From: Motacilla alba alba
Lineage: Eukaryota; Chordata; Aves; Passeriformes; Motacillidae
DNA length: 64,000 nucleotides
NCBI RefSeq assembly: GCF_015832195.1
Contig: NC_052021.1
Span: forward strand, 27,200,286 to 27,264,285
Reading direction: 5' to 3'
Every line of letters begins with the position of its first letter. Positions within the stretch are counted from its first letter, which is position 1. Of this stretch, positions 1-12,133 are shown in pieces. The notes beneath the pieces were generated by a model. The model worked only from the letters and a program-made list of their open reading frames with translations, was not told where the DNA came from and did no database searches. A program made the translations under genes and the position numbers.

Positions 1-3000
1 CCTGTAGTACCCATCCTGTGATGGCATACATGATTAGCTGATTTAACTCCCTCTTGTACACAAGCAGGTCTCTTATGGAAGTTGGCTGTTGTGTTCCTGC
101 ACTCCACTGCTGCAACACCCAGTCCAGGCAACTGCTCCTCCTTCCTATTATCTTGTTTGGTATCCAGATGTGGTCTCCTCCGCAGCTGTCAATTTCTATC
201 CCATTTGGTCTCAAAACAGTGGTTTTTGGAAGAGTATTTACTGAAGCCTCCACACTATGGAATAAGGGGAAGGTGAGCTGGATTATCAGAGCCATTGCTT
301 CCTCAGTCAGTGGGGATGTCCTCTCAATGGAGTCCATACTATTCCATGCTAACCAGAGGCTTTGAGTGTCAATGGAAATAACAGCAACTTGAAGATGCGT
401 TGGTGGATAGAACTGATCTGAGTCATTCCAGATCTCTTGGAGACCTCAGCCTGCCTGAACTGGCTTTTAACAAGGCCTCTTCTGGCTGAGGGACAGTGGA
501 GTGTGTGAGTTGACTGGCAAAGCCATCAGAGCAATAGTCTTGGTGTGAAAGCCTTGCAGTAAGAAGAGCAGCAACACTGCTTTCTGCTTTGGAGCTGCTT
601 CCCAGAGTACAAGGAGTGAGATCTAGGAAGAAATCAGATCTGTCTTCTTCTGGTAATGTAAAAGTCAATATGTGCCACTACAGATTATTGCAGATAGTAG
701 GTGTGTAAGGACAGCATTTCAGATACAGATACTTCTCATCATCCAAGAGCTTCAGAGCACCGTAGATGTGAGCTAAGCCCTGCACTGTCCCCTTGTAGGA
801 GGTGAGCTTTGCCTTCACTTTCCAGATGGAAAAGTTCTGGCCCAGAGGTAACCACAAGAGGCACACTGAGTGTCTGGGGCAGGTCTGAACCCAGAAGTCC
901 TGGTTCTCACAAGTCCAGTTTCTCCAGTATAGCCTTGAGCATACAGCCATGAGATTTCCTCTGTGTTTAGTTTAACAACAACTATACTGAGCTTCAGAAT
1001 TTTCTTTCAAAAATGATCAATTTTTCTTGCTTCATTTGTTTCTGGTAGCTATTTTCCATTTGTGAAACTTAGTGATGGGACCTTGTTTAGAAGTGGCTCT
1101 TTCTGTAATAAGTTTCTTTAATTACTTTTTTTCATTGTCTGCACAATATGTTGTCTATATAGTGTTAAAACTCACGTTGACTTTGAAAGAAGGGAAAGGA
1201 AGAAAAAAAAAAGAAAAAGGAAAAGCTGGGGGAAATACTGATATGAAGGAGGGTATGGAAGAAGTAGCACCACTAATACAAACATGTAGGTCATATTGCC
1301 ATGTGGGAATGGAAGCCAGCTTGAACTTTAATTCTTAGTTTGATCAAGGTAGTGTAAAACCCAACCCCAGAGGATTTCCAATGGAGAAACTGGATTTATA
1401 TTTTTCATATGAGCTGTAGTTGAAGCCAAATGTTCATTCCACTCAAATTGTGTAGGTGGATTACTTTACTTCCAGCCTTGAAGTATCATGTTTTTAGCTG
1501 CTAATAAACTTAATAAAATCCATTTCTTATTTCCCCTGGTGTACTGTGTTCTTGAGCCTTGATGTGCCATAAGAGCAATGCTGTCCAGAAAATTCATTTA
1601 TCAAGAAACAGACAAATGATGTGTATGAATAAGTCAAGAAGAAAAGGAATATATGTACCACTTTTTCAGTGGCATTGCTCTTACCAGAATTCCCAGTTTC
1701 GTTTTTTCTTCTGACTTACAACTGGGCCAAAGAGTTGAGAAAACTTAATAAATTGTCACATCATCAATCCAACAGAGAACTAAGATATGTACAGGTTGTT
1801 TTTTGGCATTTTTTAAATTATTCCTTTCCCAATTAAAAATATCTTTCTGTACCAACAAGCTTCCAGCTTTGGCTTAGCTCCCAGAACCAGACCTGCTATT
1901 TCACACAATGTGTGATCAGTCTAAGTGTTCATTGCCACTGGAATTCACTCAAACCAAGAATTTACAAAACTGAATGAGGGATTTGACCATTATGTAGATG
2001 ACAATAATATCTGGCATTATTTTATCCAATACAAAGAGAAGAAGATAAAGCCTCACTTTTGAAAGGTGTTAGATAATGTTTAATATTTAGAACTGGGATG
2101 AGAGTTCCTTGGGCACTTCCTTCCAGGAGGAGGTAGAATTTCACATGGTATCCTTGAACTTTATATTGACATGTTCAGTCTTGGATACGGGGTTAGAAGA
2201 GTTGTAACTGGTTATACACAGCAATAACTGTCTTACTACTCAGTGCACATTTTCTGATTAGCACACAGTTAGCTAAATGAGGTAATCCAAAGAGAGCCCT
2301 TTAGCCTACAGTTTTAAATTCAATCACTGGCCAACAAGAGGTGCCAAGTGAATTAAGACATCAGTGAGGGTGAGCAATGTAGTGAGTTAAATGTTGTCTC
2401 CAAGACTCAGAAGTGCAGAGTTGAATGGAAACTTCATTGCAGGCAAAGCCACTTCTTTCAGCCCCTTCATATCCCCCATATGCAATGAAATGTCACCCCT
2501 TTCTTTCAGAATTTGGCTGTGGCACATTGGTGGAGCACAATGAATTCATCACTTCCCTTAATAGATTAATTGGGGAGAGTTGGGAAAGGAAATTATCTTT
2601 ACAAATATTTAGGGTGAACAAAAGAGTAAAAAAGGGTGGGAAACAAACTGCTTTATGGTAACAAGGAGAGGGAGCCAGACAAGGAAGGAAAGCACGGGGG
2701 GTAGAGGCCTCAGGTACAGAGGAAGAAGTAAGATATTAGGTAGAAACAGAAGAGTAAGGCAGAGTTGAACATATAAACAAAGGGTTTAAGAGAAAAAAGC
2801 AATATGACTTTTGAAGCTTTTAATGCACATCTGACCCAAATCATCTGTCCTTTCAGAGTCAGCCCATCACCTCCCTTGTTTAGACTTTATTTTTCCTTGG
2901 AGATCTGTAATCCTTGCTCTGAAGAGCTCCTGACTTTGTGGACATGTGTTGTGCTAGCAAATGCTGCTATTGAAGTCAGCAGACTTGTTAAAACTTGTGC

Positions 3001-3075
3001 TTTTGCTGCAGCAGTGGAGTTTGTGGTGAGCGGGGAGTGCAAGCCCAGTCATTGCTCCTGGTGTGTGTGCAGCCT

Positions 3076-3103
3076 GGGAGGGGTTCAGGGAGAGGGGGGA
3101 GGG
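3076..3103 (+). other. G-quadruplex-forming motif
   Basis: Five runs of three or more G (3076-3078, 3080-3083, 3088-3090, 3094-3099, 3101-3103) are separated by loops of 1, 4, 3 and 1 bases. This satisfies the usual four-run, loop 1-7 definition of a G-quadruplex on the + strand. It lies in a locally G-rich patch (about 3020-3110) of an otherwise AT-rich intron. No promoter or exon was recognised next to it, so its role is unknown. Confidence 0.7.
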
Positions 3104-4613
3104 CCAGGCAGTTTGACAGCAGCTTTCCCATCTCTCTGCTGGCCATAGTAGAGGGTTTCTCATGGAATTTCTTGGTAGGGGGAGTAGGGGTTATCAAGAG
3201 CACGGAGTTTTTCTTTCCAGCGAACAAAAATTGCCACTGAAAACTCTTTCCAGAACTTAATACAACCTGAGGCAATATTTCTTCTGCAGAAACCACAAAC
3301 AAATCCAAGCATGTGTATTTAGGAAAGGACTCCAGACTCATCTGAGCAGATCACAGGGAACTGTAGGGTTGCGGGGAGTACTGAAGCCACTGTTGCTGGC
3401 ATTTAGCTCTGTTGGCTTTGGTCAATCATTGAGGACCAGTGTCCTGACTTCCTCAGGGGGGCCTGTTTCTATCCACTTCAGTAGAAAAGGTGGAAGAAGG
3501 GGGAAAATGGAAGTTGACCATGTTACATTCAGAATTTATCAGTTCTCTTCTGCAAATGTTTTCACAGATAAAATTAAGTTTCTTTTAAAGATTAAGTCCA
3601 CCGGCATGTAATGAGTGCACGTAAAGTGATGGATGCAACCTATGTATTTGCAGAAGACAAGCATTTATCAGTCTTTTTCTGGTATGGGACTTTTGTTTCA
3701 CACTGAAAAATAATAATTATAAAAGTTTGGCTTTTAAAAGATACTGCTTTTTCTTCCATTTCCCTTATTCCCACTCTCCACTGTATCCCTGAGAGATACT
3801 AGGTACTCCTTGGAAAAATATTTCGTTTGGGAGGGGTAAAACCACATTCAGGTTCCTGCACATCATTTTCATGAGTTTTATGTAGATGTTATGTGAACCA
3901 GAAAAAGTCAAGGTGCCATCGCTTTGTGTTCTAGTTAGTTTGCATGAAAGAGAAAAAGAGAAAATGGAACCTGCTCTTCAATACTAAAATCCAGCATTGT
4001 TGGAGTAACACAGAAATTTTAAATTGAGCTTTTGCATTTATTTCTTTTCCCTGAAGAATCTGTTGGCCTGAAGTTGTGTAACCCTCTGATAAAGTCGTTG
4101 TGCGGGTCTTTGCTATCCTGGAAAATAAAAGACTAGAAAATTGCAGTGCAAAGCTGATGTTTGCTGAAGTGATCGACCTTAAATGGTGTGTGGGTTATCT
4201 CAGAGTATAATCAGCATAGCTGATTTGAACAGAGCTGTCTTTAAAATAAAGATCTGCTGGTTAAGATTTGTTTTCATTTAGGTCTTACTTTCAGCAATAG
4301 GATTAGCCTAAGGTCTATATATCTACAGGCTCTTGTATAAACAAGCAGCTTAAACAAAACTACCATTATTATACTGATTTAGAGAAAGAGAAAAGCCTTG
4401 TTTGGTTTATTGAGTTAAGATCATATGTGTGACAAATAAAGCCTTCCTTTAAATGTAAGTTTTGTCCCATTCAATATAGTAAGTTTCTTGAGAAAAAAAG
4501 AATTACAAAGGCAAACATTATTCTTAATGCCAATTCAATTTGTCACCTCCAGGTTTTAATCCCATAGGCTGGTGAAATACATGCTATTTCATCCAGTTGA
4601 ACAACAAGGCAGC

Positions 4614-4650
4614 TTATATCACCATATTTATCACCATTGGGGTGATATAA
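4614..4650. repeat. Perfect 10-bp inverted repeat (hairpin)
   Basis: The left arm TTATATCACC at 4614-4623 is the exact reverse complement of GGTGATATAA at 4641-4650, with a 17-base spacer. The structure could form a hairpin in RNA or a small cruciform in DNA. The stem is short for a microRNA precursor and the flanks do not extend the pairing in an obvious way, so it is recorded only as a structural repeat. Confidence 0.75.
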
Positions 4651-7600
4651 TCAATTTACTTCTTCCTGTAAGAACTGCCCTTACACTTCCTTTTTCTACC
4701 TTTTACTCAATAGCTTTATTAAACTCTTTTCAGTGCTGATTTATTGCAGCCATGGATAATGTGTTCTGTGGTGCTTCCCCCACAAGGAACTTCAATTACT
4801 GTTGTCATTCCTTTGTCTTTTTTGTTTTATTCAGCACATCAGGTTTTATTTACTATCTAAAGTGTCTCGTAAATAAAATGTGGAAGTTCTGAGCTCAGTT
4901 AGCAACTTGAGATCTAATGAAGGGTGGCTGATCATTTATGGTATGGATGCCATGGGTCTTATTTCATACAATAGCAAGGAGAGTATGCATGCTTCTGAGT
5001 CCCCATCACAGGAGGTGCTGTGAGCTTGAAGTTGGTTTATGACCAGAGAAGGACTGAAAAGCATGGTGGGAAAGTGCTACTGAACAGACCCAATCTGAAA
5101 ATTTTGGGTTTTTTTTTAATATCTGTGCAATTCAAGTGTTGAATTTGAAACTGGAAAAAGATCAGGGAACTGTTTTAAAATTGCCACAAAACCAGTGAGG
5201 TTAAACTATTGTTAAATGAATGTGAATGAACTAATCTCCTTTTTAGTCCAGTCATGCCAGGTCAGGTCTTAAGGCCCACAGAGCTGCATCTTTGCAGAAT
5301 TCCTCTAAGTGGGTGAAGCTGGTGGTGGAAGTGTGAATTTCCAAGTGCACAAGTTGACAGAGCAGTTCAGGAGGACCTCTGGATAAAAGCAATCATACCA
5401 GCAACGATCATGTTGCCTGCTCTCATAAGTGCCTTTTAAAATACTTGAAATTTTTATGGATGATCCCTAAAATATTATGCTAGCAAGATAGCAATGCATT
5501 TAAACTGTCAACTACCAACCCTGGATCACTGGTTAGAAATATTGCATTTGCTCGTTGCAGTCTATTTGTTGCTGGTGGTTGCAGCTGAAGAGCTGAGTGT
5601 ACTTGCTGGTGTCACCTCACTGAAAGTAAATTTCACCTTCACCACAGAACTTGATTGCAGGTTGTGAATTTTATTTAAATGGAAATTATTTCCTTATAAG
5701 AAGTCCACAGCAGCATTGGGATTTTTTCCAGGCTGACTTTTTAATATTTATTTTGTATTGTTCTCACTTTTATCCTTAATTTGGGACTATATTAGATCTG
5801 TCAGTGTCCCTTTAAATTTATTCCTCACTGACTAATTTGTTTTAGCTAACTTGTTTCAGGACAAGTGTAGAATACTTACTGCACGAAAGAGAAAAATCAG
5901 ATCAATCTCAGTCTGCTGAGAAAATTAATCAATTTGCAAGTTACATCTAGCTTAATTCTGTCATTTAAAGTAGGCATCGAATTTCCTTTCCTGTGTTGCT
6001 CAGACAGGGGAAGGTAACTCAGTCTCCATTGGACTAATTCACTTGCCTGGTGCTCTGTGTTGAGGCCATTAAAGGACTGCACTTAGAAAACAGCTGCTTT
6101 ATGTGTGTGTGTGCCAGTATCTCATTTTCCACATATGTAACAGATCAAAACATTTAGATTGGGTTGATCCAGTCTATCATGATGGAGAGATTTTGAAGCT
6201 ACACGAGTAAATAAGAGCCTGGCTTGGCAGGAGGATGCCTTTGCCCTGATCCTGAGGAGCTACTGGTGGGCACCACCCCAATTAAAGCAGGTTGGGCCAT
6301 ACCAGCTTTGCACAGATTCTTTTCCAGAGCCAATTAGCTTCAGAACATTTGGTAGAAAGGAACAAATCACTGAAAACTCAGCCCAGTACAATGTTATCAT
6401 TTATGTTCAGTGCTAGTCTAGTGCTCAGGAGTGTTTCTTTTTGTTATACCTCTGCAGACCTGCTGGAAAGAAAAATGTTTCCTGCTTCTTGATTGGCCTA
6501 TATATTCTAGAGCCCCATTGTTCAGTGTTATCACCTTAAGAAGCAGTTAAGATTAAAGTGAGATAGCACACATTTGAGTTTAGAAAAGCAGCCAGAGAAG
6601 CTGTACAACTTTTATGGTCTTCATCCAAAGTGCATTTAAGTGTGGGACTGTTTTTCAGAAAATTGAATTAAAATGTAATTTTTCAACTGTTCTGTATTTC
6701 CATTTATACTCTTCATCCTCTAAATCTGTGCTTTGGTATGACTGTCTACTGTTGGCCAGGGTTTCTGGGCCAGCTCTCAAGAATATGGAAATCAGAGAAC
6801 GAAAAAGAGGAAGAGGATGCTTTGGCAAGCTTACTTTTATTGGTTACGGATTGTTGGCTATCACTGTGGTACCCCTTGGGATTATCACCCGCCAAAATCC
6901 AGAACTCCATTTCAGAGGGGATTATTTCAAGGAGCAGAAGCAATTGCAGAGTCGTGTAGCAGGCACTGCTGTGAAGAGTGATGCAATTTTTTGGAAGTTC
7001 TGCCTTGCTGTGGCTGTATGCCTGATGCCTGGGAATTACTGTACTTATTCATGTACAAGTGAAAAAACCTAGGTACTTAGAGAAAAATGCTGTTATTTGA
7101 TTACTAGTATGAACAATTGTTACTATGCTTAAAAATAAGACCATCAAATTAGTTTGTGAGGAGGGGAGAGGGATATGCATGCAGTGCAATGAGTAAGGAA
7201 AGAAGAGACTTGAAAAAAGAAAGTCAGGTTTTTAGCCTGCATTTGATTGGTGTCTGTTTAAAATAGTAATATTTTTTCCTGTGATTGCTAAGCATTAGCA
7301 GTTTTATTTAACAATTTAAATGGGTAGTATAATTGCACAGCAGACCCAAACTGTGAAGCTGTTTCATGCTCTGTGCTGTGGGTGTCCCTCTAGAAAGTTC
7401 CTGGTGGACAGGCAGCCAGGGTGACACTGTGGCTTGAATAAGAGGGCTGAGGACAGGCACGACTCAGCTGTGGCAGCTGTGTAGAGCTGGCTGCAGTGGG
7501 GCCAGAGGAGCCTCAATCAAGAAGCTGAGCAGTGAAGAAAAAAGCAAGTAGGCTGGATAATGCTGTGAAGCTGATAATTAATATTTCTGAAGATGTTAGG

Positions 7601-10559
7601 AAATGAGAGGTTGGGAATCCTTTGGTGTCTCTGTAGTTGTCTTCTTCTGTATTGGTCAGATGCAGAATATGGGCAAGAACTTAATGAAATTCTGCATTGC
7701 TGTGCTCATAAACAGCTATTTCTCCTTCTACAGCCCCTCTTCCTATGAGTTTCTTAAGATTGGCTAATGAGATTCACTTTTATCTCAGGATCTTTAACGA
7801 CTCCCAAAAGACCAGGAGCTTAGTTTTAAATCTCATCAGCAAAGCAGAGCAGCTTCCAGCAGCAGAGCACTTCCTGACTGCATCGTGGAGCTTGCTGCAA
7901 AACTGGCTCAGAAAGAAAAACGATGCCAGCCCTAGATCCAGCACTGTTGCTTTTGGCAGGTCCTGCATGTTCAGTCTCTGCCTTCCACTCATGGAGCTTC
8001 CAGCATTGCACTGCTGTGTCCTACTGCCAGGTCAGGAATTGGCACTCATGCTAAGGTTTGAACTCCATTGTCATGTTTGCACACACAAAATAAAGGTGTA
8101 GGAGTTCAGATACTATGTCTGAAATAGCTGCTTGAAAAATGCAAGTATGTTATTGCCTCTGCTTGTTACAAAAACCGCATCAACATGACACAGTGATGGA
8201 CTGAGTCTTCAGAAAATTAGTGAATAAAAACAGTCACATGGCACAAGGAACCTCAAGGATGACCCAGGACCCAGAAACTGTGCAGGCTTTTTTTATTCAA
8301 ACACAGAGTAACTCCATTTTGCTAACAAGGTGCCAGACAATGGCATATGGCCACTTCTGATGGTACATTGCCAGAAGAGCTGTAAGGCTCCAGGTGCATC
8401 CCTGGTGGGTTCAAATTACTTTCAATGAATTCTGAATCCTAAATTTTCAAATATGAATAGTGCTTTTGATGACACAATTTCAGGTACTGAAATTGACCTT
8501 ATTAAAGAGAAGTTATGTTTTAAAAGGACAGATATTCATCTGATAATGAAAATTAGGCCTTTTTCACAGGGCTGAGCCCTCAGAAACTCTGGCTGTCCAC
8601 CTCACTATTCTTGAAAATATGTCCTGATTCCCAAGCAGATCTTTTATTTGATACATATATGCTTTACATAAGACTCAGTAGAAAGGGGTATTTTAAAACA
8701 AAGTAATCTGCCATATTTAAAAAGGAAAAGGGATGGAAGGGATAAGGAAAGAGCACTACTCAGAAGCAATCAAATAACCTCAAATGTGAGGTCATGTTCT
8801 AAATGAAAAATGGAACTTTTTTTTTCTCCCAAAAAACCTCATGAGTCCTTTTAGGGAGCAGGAGGACTTAAAGAGAATTTGGAAACTTCAGTAAAAATTG
8901 CTTCCTCAATCCTTAGAAACATTGAAGTTCCTGAAAGCCCTACTTTTGAATTCAAAAGTTGAGACTAAATGCATTTGTCCATGGAGGAGAGGAACTGAGA
9001 GCTGTGAAATGAACTTCATCCCTTCCTCTCTGCTGATAACAAGCAGTATCAAAATGACCTTTGAAAATCTAGTTTTTTGAAAAAACTGTGGCGACCAACC
9101 ATTCAGGGTGAGGTTGTCCATCCTCTGGGTGAGAGTATGTTCAGAATGTATCTATTCCAGCAGTCACATGCCCTTTTCTATGGGTTGGGATCCAAAAGTG
9201 ACCCCTTTCTTTATCAAGTTGAAGAAGGAGGATTTTCCTTCTTTTAGAAAGGATGGATAAACCAAGTATCCCAAGAGGAGGTTGTGCTTAGTGGGTTTTC
9301 CCTTGTTGATTCCTCAGAATCTCCTCATCCAAATGAAAAACAAAAGATTCCCCTTGCTTCCAGTGAGGTTCCTAAGAGCCCCTAAAGCCCAAAAGGATCA
9401 AAATAAGCATCCATTATTGAGAGCCAGTAGGCTTTTCTGTTTGCTTCTCAGGGTTGCTTGCAGTCCTTTCCTGGTTGTGGATGGTGAAAGACACCTCAGA
9501 GCATGGTCACACCTTCTTTTCCTCTCAAAAGTGTCTGTGTCCCCCCCCATCTGTTTGCTACCCCCTCCTCAGATGGGATAGCTTGGTTTGACTTCCCTCA
9601 CCACGCTCATGAGATCAGTTCTGCCTAGGGCCAGGACAGATTTCATTCATCTTTCCCATGCTAACAGCATGGCTTAGTTCTGCCTCGTTGCCCAAGCCTT
9701 CCTTCACTTCCTTACAAGCCAAAGGCCACGACTGTTTCAAGCATTGGTCTCTGCCCCAGGTAGTGCCCACCTCCACTGGTGGGGAGCCAGCCTGGCAGGT
9801 GCCCAAGCCCCTCCTCGCTTCCCAGCAAAGCAGTGACCCTCGTTAGGAAAGCTGAATGCTCCCAGAGAGTACCACTGGGACAACTAATCAGTTGTAAGAG
9901 CCTATTGATCTGTTACATTTGTTTCCAATGTGCAAAAAGGAGGTTCTTTTGTTCCGGGGCTGGCACCAAGCTCTTGCCACAGTGGGTTCAGCGCGTCTCC
10001 GGACGCTGCGATCAGGCGCCTCGCAGCTGACTCTGCAGAACATTTGCTTATTACAGAAGGAACTGAAAGAACCTGGAATTCACTAGTGACCAACCTCTTA
10101 CTTCTTGAACGACTGTTTTCCCCCTTCCTTTTGTTTCTGTTTTAATCACTGCATTACAAACACGATTTAAGTCCCCCTTGCAGATACCAGCACACAACAG
10201 TCAACATTCATCCGGTGAAAATGCCAGCACCGTTTGCACTGAGTGGTCAGTGCTTGCTGGGCTCAGTTCCTTTTTCAATCAAACTTGGAATAATTAAATG
10301 GCCACAGCAGCAGTGCGAATGCAGATTTTTGCATGTCCAATAATCAAAGGGAGGAAAAAGTAGTCTGAAGCTGTGTTGTTTTAATCATATTTGATTTTTA
10401 TTTTAAATGAAAGCACAAAGGTAATTTTTCTGTTGCTCTACCTGTGACTCCTTAAATCATGGTAAACGTGCATTATGATCTTCTTAAAAGAGTAAGAACA
10501 TTCCTTGTTAATTAATTTATACAGCTGTCAGTACAGCTTTCTATGTTATTCATACTCTA

Positions 10560-10900
10560 AGTGTTTGACTGCCATAGATTTTCTAGCAGTTCCTGGCAAA
10601 GCTCCAGTGAAAGCCTGGGATTTATTAGGCTGACTTGGTGCAAAGTCTATTGATTGTGGCCTCGAGGGTAATAACTAAATAGAGCTGGAGCAACAAGTCA
10701 ATAACACCATTGTTGCTACAGACTCCATTCACTTGAGGAGTTAGATTGTTTTACAGTGGCAAAGAGTAATCATGAGCAGATCAGCATGTTCAACAGGCTC
10801 TGTACCATGTTAGTGCTGGGGACTGTTTTAAAGCTTTCAGCAGGACTGCGGGAGAAGTGAGGTGGGGTGCAGGGATTAGGAATCCTGTAAACTCCTTCAT
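10560..10900. promoter_or_regulatory. Candidate conserved noncoding segment (weak)
   Basis: This is unique, low-complexity-free, AT-rich intronic sequence with no open frame of note and no repeat signature. Its texture, with spaced TAAT/ATTA cores and CAATA/ACAAT motifs, resembles developmental enhancers often found in and around VTI1A-TCF7L2-type regulatory landscapes. No alignment could be made, so this is an impression, not a demonstration. Confidence 0.2.
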
Positions 10901-12065
10901 TAGGACTAAAAGGTTTAGTCTTTATCGTCTTGCAGCGAGGAGTCCCTGTGCCGGTGTTGGTCCAAACGGGTGTTAAAATCCTCTGCCCATCAATCCATCA
11001 AGGCACAGTAGAAACCTGATTTAAATTTTGGTTGGGGATATACGTGCAATGTGTGCATGCATGAGTGAATGCATGTCCATATGCCCTAGCATGAAATAAT
11101 ATTTTAGCTAGTACAAACTTCACCTCTGTGCATTAGTATTTCCTGGCAGTGGCTGGAAAGAGGCTTCTATTTTCTTAAATTCAAAATGAGGAAATGCTTT
11201 TGTTTATTGCTTCTCTAATCCTCCCATGTGTTTATTTACTTTTAGAATTCTTTACTTTTGCAGAAATATATACAAACCTACTAGGGGAGAGATGTTTATT
11301 TCCTGAGAGTTATATCGTTTATTTGACAGCCTTTGACAACTCATGTTATATTAAGAGCAGATCATTTTGAAAAGTCAAAATTGTGAAGACGGGAATTTCA
11401 AAAACAGAACTGGATGATTTTGCACACATCTTGTATCCCTCTCAGGGAGCTGCAGAAATACTGAGTAATTAGAATTAGTTTCTTCCTAACACCAGTTAGT
11501 AACAGCCTACTCCCTTGAAACATGAAAGATGGTGCAGAAAGTAATAATATGAACCACATAACATTATAAAAAGGCAGATGTAATTATGCTTTGCAAAACG
11601 AACTGAGTGGTCAAGCAGCAAGCTTTTGTGTATTCAGCAGTTCCACAGACTCTTCCTCCCTTCACCTATTTCTTCTTGGAAGTCAAGTTTTCTTTTTTTT
11701 GTAAGTAATGTTTCTAAGCCCACATATTCAGAGATAATAGGAAACAGGAAAGCTTTTCTTCTGAGCCTGCAGTCATTTTAAAACACCAACATTTTAGACA
11801 CCAAAATTTCAATACAGGGGTGGATTTATGAATGTGGTGGTGACTATGACAACTGACGCCAGTTTATTAAAAATTTATCTGTCCTTTTTTTCACTACTTC
11901 TCTTGCTTTATTATACCTCATCCTATCTAAAGTGCAAAAAGGGGTGGAACTAGTGAGGAAATCCTGTGGCCAAATATTCAGGAGGATACTGGACTTTCCT
12001 TGGCTACAGGCAGTCAGCATGTGCTGGGGCAGATCTCTGGGAAGAGATGCAAACATGTGGAGAAT

Positions 12066-12133
12066 GTCTCTTTCTTTCTCTCTTTCTCTCTCTCTTTCTC
12101 TCTTTCTTTCTCTCTCTTTCTCTCTCTCTTTTC
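12066..12133. repeat. Polypyrimidine (TCTC/TTTC)n simple repeat
   Basis: An uninterrupted run of C and T made of TC and TTTC units spans this interval on the + strand. It creates spurious open frames on both strands: an Arg/Glu/Lys repeat on the minus strand and Ser/Leu/Phe repeats on the plus strand. These are not genes. Such mirror-like homopyrimidine tracts can adopt triplex structures. Confidence 0.95.

Larger units (their letters stand above)
1..10550. other. Intronic stretch without recognisable genes
   Basis: No coding exon, RNA gene or recognisable transposon was seen. The sequence is mixed AT-rich unique DNA with short A- and T-runs. Open frames such as those near 54-365, 6614-7072 and 7745-8101 show no domain, no plausible splice context and ordinary codon composition, so they are treated as chance. 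The only discrete structures picked out are the G-quadruplex motif at 3076-3103 and the inverted repeat at 4614-4650. Confidence 0.6.

Noticed and set aside
6614..7072. 152-codon plus-strand open frame
   Set aside because: No domain, unremarkable composition, and other frames open over the same stretch.
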